Of a stretch of 64,000 nucleotides of DNA, positions 36,001 to 45,000 are shown one piece after another. This DNA comes from Patiria pectinifera (taxonomy: Eukaryota > Echinodermata > Asteroidea > Valvatida > Asterinidae). Positions within the stretch are counted from its first letter, which is position 1; each line of letters starts with the position of its first letter. The translations under genes were made by a program, and so were the position numbers. The notes under the pieces were generated by a model, which had not been told where the DNA came from, made no database searches, and saw only the letters and a program-made list of their open reading frames with translations. The stretch is from contig CM057133.1 of NCBI GenBank assembly GCA_029964075.1, forward strand, positions 11,990,699 through 12,054,698, in the 5' to 3' direction.

Positions 36001-39000
36001 TTGGCAGATTCAGTCCTTCTAAATTTGAGGCGTGCGATCACACCCCCACGCCATCGCACGCCTAAAAGCTTCCCGAGAAGTGTGAATAATTGCACGCCTG
36101 AATTTCCTTGGACCACAGAATCACACACCTAGAAAATCACACACCTAGAAAAACCACACGCCTAGAAAAATCCAGGTGTGCCTTTTTCCACACGCCTGTG
36201 ATTTTCAAATCAGAAGGACTGCAGATTGCAGACAGCATTACTCCAATCATTGTCGTCATCAGGCTAAAGTTCATCCATTATTTAGATAAAGCCCACATGA
36301 ATACACCATTTTTTTGCAGCCATTCCCATATGTTGTGATGTCATCTCTCCATTGTCTCCCGTAGACTTGTGTATATAAATGTATCTGCTGCATAAACATG
36401 TATTCTATAGCAAAAACCGTTGAAGTTACCACCATTTCAGTTTGTTAAAAATCATTTTGCACGCATCGCGCAGGACCTGTCTGTGCTCTTTTTGTGTAAA
36501 GGTCAGAAACAGCGCCCCCAAAATCATTTGCAGCACCGACAGAACAGACAAAATGTACATCCAGCGTTTTACAGCATGTGAATCGAAACTTACTTGAAAA
36601 ACAGTGATGTTAAGAACAATTATGCATGGCACCATTGCAAGGATGATTGTGGTAAAGTAAATGCATGAGTACCATGTTGATTTGGATGGTCGCGCATGCC
36701 GGGGTCGCACGGCCTGGTTATTGTCGTTGGTTGGGTTGTTGGTGGCAATGTTTCCGAGGTTAATTCTCTCGGCTTTGATCTGACGCTGCTGCTTTCTTGC
36801 TATGCTCACCAGTCCATAAAGACAAGCGGTCATCATCAATATACTTGGTACTGAATGTATATCAACCCACATAAGTGCCCGAGTAAAAAAGTTAACATTG
36901 AGGAGTACTTCGTTGAGTGAAATGTGATCATTGCTGAAATCACTCAAACTAGGAACAAACACGCCAATGAAGGTCACCAACAACAGAACCCACTCAGCCA
37001 GAATGAGGCAGCCACATAATTTGTTGGACATCAAACGCATGTACTGCATGGGCCTGGCAATTTTGAAAAATCTATCGGCTGCCACTGTGGCTGAGGCCCC
37101 AAAATAGCCACAGCATGCTACAAGCGGGATTAAATGTATTGCCAAAACTAATGCTTTGGGGTGACAAGTATCAGTTCTTATTGAAATTAAGATGATTGTT
37201 GTTAAAATCCCCATCAATTCAGTGACAAATAAACTGACCAGAAGATAATTGGACTCACTTCGGAGTCTGCGACTGAAAGCCACAGAGAAAATGACCCAGA
37301 GGTAAATAAGACAGATGATGACACCAGCTACTGATGCGCAGACTTGTGCAGAAAATGGAATTGTAAAAGAATCTGCAGTGCAGTTTGTCGTCATATTGTT
37401 GGCATGAACGTAAACTTACATAGTCCCATTCAAACAAAAAATTCCTTAGTTCCAGATTTTTCGTTTGCTACATCACAACCAACATTTGTCAACTGGTTGT
37501 TGGCAAACTATTGCCGGCCACAGTCTCCAAATAATCCGACAAAAATATTGAGTTTTGAAACCCTTCAATATTGAAAATACAGAATATTCAAGAGATACTT
37601 CCAGGAACTAAATGGATATATATGTTTCTTTCATAAATACTAAGGATGTAAATGTGTATTTAGTCAAAATCCGTTTCCAACCACAGTTGAAAATTATGCC
37701 CATTGATTGCCACACAAACAAAATGGTGCTAGTGTTTTGCAAAGATAAGTCTAAATTGTGCTTTTAGCAAGTGATCTCCTACATGAATTACACGGTGTCC
37801 TTACTTCACTGATATTTTATCACGTTCTTTACATCAGTTAGTTTGTATTAATATTACCCTTAAATACACAGTCTTGCTATGGAAATGCTGTTAGACATCT
37901 CCAGTATAAGATTTGGTTATATCCATGTAATGTGCTGTTCTTTGTGAAGTCGAGTGGACTTTTAAATTCTGTAGGTTTACCTCCACACTGTCAGTCCAAG
38001 ACAGCACTGAATGACTGAGTGGATGCCATTAGCTGCTCTTGCATTTACAAATGTTTCCTTCTTTACGGGAAAAAAAGAAAAGACTCTTTCCTTGGTAGTT
38101 CCACCATGCACGTAGCCTCAAGTTGTATCTGGATTTGAGAACAGTTTTGAGGAGGGAGCTGTACATGTACTGCCACTCACATAAAATACGAATCTCACTT
38201 TGAATATGGTCGCGGACTTCGGAGAAAGGGAAGATATTCACAACAAAAGTAGATGATCAGGATGCATGCACTATGTCGTAACTTCACACAGGTCGACAGC
38301 TAGTAGCTCAGGCACAGCTTGATCCTCTAAAGTCAGTCGCTGACTGTGCTGTGTCATCACAAGGTTGACCCGACGGCGGCTTTAGAATCATCTGTTTGTT
38401 TCTACGTTCCGTCACATGACTCCTGTAAACTGTTGTTGTAAACTTGCTAATTATTTGAAGTCATCTAGTGCACATAAAAGTGTGATGAAGTTGTAGATGT
38501 GAAAAAAATGATGCACTCACTTCTGTGTTATTAACTGTACCGTTGATCCTGTTGTATCTGGATTTGAGATCAATTGTGAGGAGGAAGTTGTAAATGTTCC
38601 GCTCACGTAAAATTAAGAACCTCGCATTGAATGTGATCAGGTAGAGAGTGGAACAGGCCAGGATAAACAAGATTCTGACGAGTTAGTCGGTTTACTTGAG
38701 CTAGTTGAACCATGACGAAGGGAATGAGATGGCTTTCTTGAAAACCATAAGGTGCAAGCTCACAATATGTTGGTCCATCAATGATCTGGTGCAGTTTATT
38801 CCAGTGGCTCAAAGACTTGCAGCAGATAAAATTGAACTTTTCAATTCACATGGAGATCTGTTGACTGGCCTCATTTATATGTACAAAAAGCACCACGCTT
38901 GTATCTCCGATGTTTAGAAGTGTGTATCATCGCAGATTTTGTGTCTTTGTACTTGACTAAGAAGAAGAACTAGTTTGTAGCAAGTACATTATCGAATCCC

Positions 39001-42000
39001 CGTCTGCAAAATTCGCCAATTGTTTGGATCAGAAAATGCTCTGAAGTCATTTCGCAGGTGCAGTTACAAGCATCAGACTCATCAAGCACGACGTTGTTTT
39101 TCTGAATTTGAAGTTGCCTCACGTAGCGATTGCTGTTAAATGAACACAGGCACAGCCTACATCTCGCCTATTTGTACCTGCTTCTCATGAGCTGTAATCA
39201 CTGCCTGGCTCCAAAACGCATTATAAAATCATGCCATCGTCTTTCATCAGTCCTCTCCACGATGAGCTTAATTTCCACCCGCTGTCCCTCGCCTGTCTAC
39301 TTTACAGCAGGTAATTGATGGCCCCATAATTGGCTTGCAAATGGTGTGCAGATTATTGGAAACAAACTGTCAGTCCTAATTAATCTGATATGAATATTGG
39401 AAACAGAACTTTTGGCTCTTTCGGTTACCCACTTTTTTCGTCACATGCTGCATCTTTGATGATTTTCGTTTTTGTGTCAACTGAGTCATACAAAATGTAT
39501 ATCCATTTTTTTCAGCGGGGAAAGGATGTGTTGATTTTCAATCTGCCAACTATTTTGTATCATCATTGTCACTTTAACATGATATATATACTCTTGCATG
39601 TCTTTCCTAGGACTTTCAACAAATTAATGCTATAAGTCAGCTGGCTGTGATGAATGTGTGTACATGTATACGTGCCTTGCCCCGAAATTGCATTTTGGGA
39701 GAGTTTGGATGTTTAGGAGATCTTTGAACCAAGTTTCTGGGACTCCCACAACAATTTTGGTCACCACAACTACAGAGCGAGTATGTGTGTGTATTTGTGA
39801 GTTCATCAGTTGCTCAGTTTCTTCTGAACATGTTCTTTAGATTCACTTGAGACTTGAAACAAGCCTCAACCCTGATCCTGAGGTGTGCTTATGACCATAA
39901 TGTCACAATGACATCTGAAAGTATCAAAATACAAACACTTTTAGGAGACTACTTAACCGTGTTCATTAATTTTGATAAACTGATGAAAATCCTCTGCTAT
40001 GTTAAGTATAAGTACAAAAGTCCAAAACATTTTTGTATACAGTGTATGTTCCAACCCACATGCATGAACTAAAGTGGCCATCTATTTGATATTGCTTGCA
40101 AATTGGCAGATTCAGTCCTTCTAAATTTGAGGCGTGCGATCACACCCCCACACCATTGCACGCCTAAAAGCTTCCCGAGAAGTGTGAATAATTGCACGCC
40201 TGAATTTCCTTGGACCACAGAATCACACACCTAGAAAATCACACTCCTAGAAAAACCACACGCCTAGAAAAATCCAGGTGTGCCTTTTTCCACACGCCTG
40301 TGATTTTCAAATCAGAAGGACTGCAGATTGCATACAGCATTACTCCAATCATTGTCATCATCAGGCTAAAGTTCATCCATTATTTGCATAAAGCCCTCAT
40401 GAATACACCATTTTTTTGCAGCCATTCCCATATGTTGTGATGTCATCTCTCCATTCCATTGGCTCCCATAGACTTGTGTATATAAATGTATCTGCTGCAT
40501 AAACATGTATTCTATAGCAAAAACCGTTGAAGTTACCACCATTTCAGTTTGTTAATAATCATTTTGCACGCATCGCGCAGGACCTGTCTGTGCTCTTTTT
40601 GTGTAAAGGTCAGAAACAGCGCCCCAAAAATCAGTTGCAGCACCGACAGAACAGACAAAATGTACATCCAGCGTTGTACAGCATGTGAATCGAGACTTTG
40701 TTGAAAAGTACCGATGTTAAAAACAATTATGCTTGGCACCCACGCAAGGATGATTGTGGTAAAGTATATGCATGAGTACCATGTTGATTTGGATGGTCGC
40801 GCATGCTGGGGTCGTATGGCCTGATTATTGTCGTTGGTTGGGTTGTTGGTGGCAATGTTTCCGAGGTTAATTCTCTCAGCTTTGATCTGACGCTGCTGCT
40901 TTCTTGCTATGTTCACCAGTCCATAAAGACAAGCGGTCATCATCAATATACTCGATACCGAATAGACATCCAGCATCATAATTGCCCGTGTCACGAAATC
41001 AAGATTGAGGAGCATTTCATTAAATGAAATCTGATTGTTGCTGAAATCGCTCAAACCAGCAATAAATAAGCCAATGTAAGTCACCATTAATATACCCCAC
41101 TCAGCCAGAATGAGGCAGCCGCATAATTTGTTGGACATCAAACGCATGTACTGCATGGGCCTGGCAATTTTGAAAAATCGATCTGCTGCCACTGTGGTTG
41201 AGGCTGGAAAATAACCATAGATTGCTACAACTGTGAACAACTGTATTGCCAAAAGTAATGCTTTGGGGTGACAAGAATTAGTCCCAAGTAAAATAACAAC
41301 AGTTGTCATGAAGACCCAAATAAATTCAATGCCAAATAAACTGACCAGAAAATAATTGGACTCACTTCGGAGTCTGCGACTGAAAGCCACAGAAAAAATG
41401 AGCCAGAGGTAAATAAGACAGATGATTACATCAGCTACTGATACGCAGACTTTTACAGGAAATGGAATTATAAAAGAATCTACAGTGTAGTTTGTTGTCA
41501 TATTGTTTGCACATCTGCACAGTCCCATTTAATTGAAAACAATTCCTTTTCTTTTTACCACTTTGTACCTCTGACATAAAAATGAAGAACCTTACTTTGA
41601 ATGTAGTGGTTTAGAAAGTGGAACAGGTCAGGATAAACAAGATTCTGTGGATTCAGTCTCCTTACTTCAGGATAGGAGCGGAGCTAGTTGAACTATGAAG
41701 AAGGGAATGAGATGGCTTTCTTGCAAACCAAACCATAAGGTGCAAGCTCACAATGTGTAGGCCCATCGATGGTTGGTGCAATATTCCAAAGACTTGCAGC
41801 AGATAAAAATGAACTTATCAATTCACAAGGAGATCTGTTGACTGACCTTGTTTGTATGTACAGAAAGTACTAAGCTTGCATCTTAGATGTTAAAGAGGCT
41901 TGTAGTCATTGCAGTCAGTAAATCTTGTTCCTATGTACTTGACAAAGTGGTAAATAACCAGTTTTGTAGCAAGTACATCATCAAATCCTCGTATGGAAAT

Positions 42001-45000
42001 CTTGCCAATTTTTCAGATCAGAAAATGTTGCTCTAAAGTCCTTTGGCAGGTACACTGCATTAGACTCATCAAGCCAGATGCTGGATTTTTTTAAAGGTGA
42101 AATTGCCTTATGACGCAATTGCTCTTAAATGAACACAGGCACAGCCTACATCTCGCCTATTTGTACCTGCCCCTCATCAAGCTGAACTGTAATTAAACGC
42201 TTTACAAAATCATACCATCGTCTTCAGTAGTCCTCTCCACAGTAAAGCATAGATGACCACCCGATATCTCGTGCATGTCTACTTGACAGCAGTTATGATG
42301 ATGTCCTCATAATTTCTGCACCTTCCTTTTCACTTCTGCTTTTCGAATCATGCCCAGAAAGTCAGCTGAGATCATTTACAAAGTAAGCCTGGAAAGTCAG
42401 TGTTCATCAGTAGTCACATACTGCTAGCTCTGTGCTGTACGGTTGGGGTGTCTTCCTGTTGTCTGACCACTGGCAATTTGGAGATGCTGATTCTAGCCTC
42501 TTGGAGAAACTAAAGCAATTTCTGCTGTATTTCGAGTGTCTCTTTCTGCTTACTATGGTCCAAATTCCGTGTACTCAACTGAACAAGCTTCCATCTGGTA
42601 ATGTTTTGCTGAACAAACACATCTTTTTCCCTGGAGAATAGTGGCCTTTTTGGCCACTATATATCTTACAATTTTTCCAATTCAAATTTTTATGAAAACT
42701 GCTGGTTTTCTCTCAGAATTACGCATGGTTTTACAGTTGTTGGCGGCATGTATGCTATATCCTGCAGTCACAGCTGTCAAAATTTGAGACTGAAAACTCG
42801 CTCGGAGTATTCAGAGGAATAGGCCTCACCAATCCAAAGTCATCTCCTGCTGCGGTACGTCTCGTGTCAACAGAGACACTCTTTAATTTGAAAGTTAAGA
42901 GTGAGGAGCAGCTGTAATAAAGTAAAATCTAGAGCCGATATTGATATAAAATGTCTTTGTTACTCGATGCACAGTTCTCTCATATTTTCCTCTGTTCGTG
43001 TCAACAAGTGTCTTTTGTTAGCAGGCCAGTCACTAGGCAACGAATGTACATCAGGATCCCTCGAATGTTTTGGTTGGCCTTCAATTTTGTAATTACAGAA
43101 GTTTCTTTTGATGAAATTATTAGCTTTATGTTGGTTCAACCTACAGGCACTTGTGAGCTTGGTATTTTAAATGACCAACTTGGTTAAATTTTGAAAACTG
43201 CTTGACTAACTGAAGCACAGCCGTGGATCTTATGGGCTTTCGTTGTTACTGAATTGAATAACATGTACATCAAAGATGGCGGCTGAATTCAACAAGTCTG
43301 TTGCCAATTTGTTCATCCCACCACTTGTTTTCTATAATGACGGATTGTTAACCAAACCTCTTTTCTCTTACATTGTCAACTTTTTAAATCCATCGACGTG
43401 TACAGTTCTAGAAACTTTTCACGTGTACCACCATTAATTTTTACAAGCTAGTTTGTTCATGATCATTTTGAAAGAGTCACATAGGACTTTTCTGTGTTCA
43501 CTCTGTGCGTAGGTCAGATACAATGCCCCAAAGATCATCTGAAATAGGGAAATGCAGGCCAGGATGAAAGCAATCTTTAAAAATAGGTAGTTATTTGATT
43601 GACCCATTCGGAAAGCAGTAATGTTGACTGCCATGGTAAATGGGACCCATGCGCCAATAATTGTGGCAAAGTAAATACATGAATATTTTATCGATTTACG
43701 AGAGTGTACTCCCTTGGGTCTTACTGCCTGATTATTTTTGTTGGTGGGGTCGTTGGTGGCAATGTTTCCCAAGTTAAATCTCTCAGCTTCTATTTTACGC
43801 TGTTGATTTCTGGCAATGACTACAAGTGCAATCACAAAAAACGTCAGCATTAGTACGTTAGGCAGCGAGTACATATCTAAGATCACAGTCAATCTAATCA
43901 GAAAAGATGCATTGCTTGAAAGATCATTGAATGAAATGTAATCAGCTTGGAAGTCGTTCAAGCCAGAAAATAAGAGACCAAGGTTAGTAACGACCAACAA
44001 GCCCCACACAACCAGAATGATGCAGGCGCATACTTTGTTGGACAGCAGTCGCATGTACTGCATGGGTTTGGCAATTTTGAAATACCTGTCAGCAGCCACA
44101 ATGGTCGTATTAAAAAAATAGCCGTAAAGAGTTGTAAATGTGGTGACGATCACTGTCAGCCTTGGTGTTTTGAGGTGAACAGAATTGAAATCATTTTGTG
44201 GGAAAATAGAAATTAATATTATTATTGACACATTACAGAGTAATTCATTGAGAAATAAACTCGCCAGAAAATAATTGGATGGATTTCTGAGTCTACGAGA
44301 GAAAAGGACAGAGAAAATGATCCAGAGGTAAATCAGAGAAACGATTATTGCACCTGTAATGAAACACGCTCTGGCAAATGTTGGAATGGTCCAAGGATTC
44401 GTAGAAGATGAAGTGCTGTTCAGCTCCATTGCGACTCTGCTGCTGGTTCAAAGAATTTAAAAAAAAAAAACAGCAAGTAGCATTCACAAGAGTAGAAGTC
44501 CCGTGAACTCCCGTAAAGGTGTCCGTTGCCTAGGTACGGGTATACGTTTCTTACTTGAAATGGTAAGATGTGCTGCACCTTCCTTTTCTCATTGATCTTC
44601 TTGTCAATGTCAATGTCTCGAATCACACGGGAACATTCTTAGCATAGAAGTCACTTGGAGGTGTTGATTGCATCTGTTTCCTTGATGGTATCCACGGTAA
44701 CATTCTTATTTCATATAAAAATCATCTCAGGAGAAGGTGTGAGATACATCACATCGTGTTCTACGTTTCTCACTGAGTTTTGTCGTTGAGATGTTCTGCA
44801 CCTTCCTTCTTCTATGTTGTTCTGCTTTGGTTCTGGATCAGATAGCCTGCTGAAATCGTTCCAAAGGAGCCTTGAATTTGATTCTCAGTTTGAACATTGT
44901 TGCTCCTCTACAGTTGGATTACGTACAGTTTATGTCACATTTTGATGAAATACCTCTGGTTGTGTGATCACAATGCAAACTCGGACCCTGTAGCTGTTTG

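Noticed and set aside
30291-38670. Conserved 69-codon minus-strand frame present in three spacers
   Set aside because: Conservation is explained by recent whole-unit duplication; another frame on the opposite strand is equally conserved, and it has no start context or domain.
43276-43437. 53-codon + strand frame beginning in an AAGATGGCGGC context
   Set aside because: No similarity, short, and ends at the receptor 7 stop region; kept only as a note in the spacer entry.
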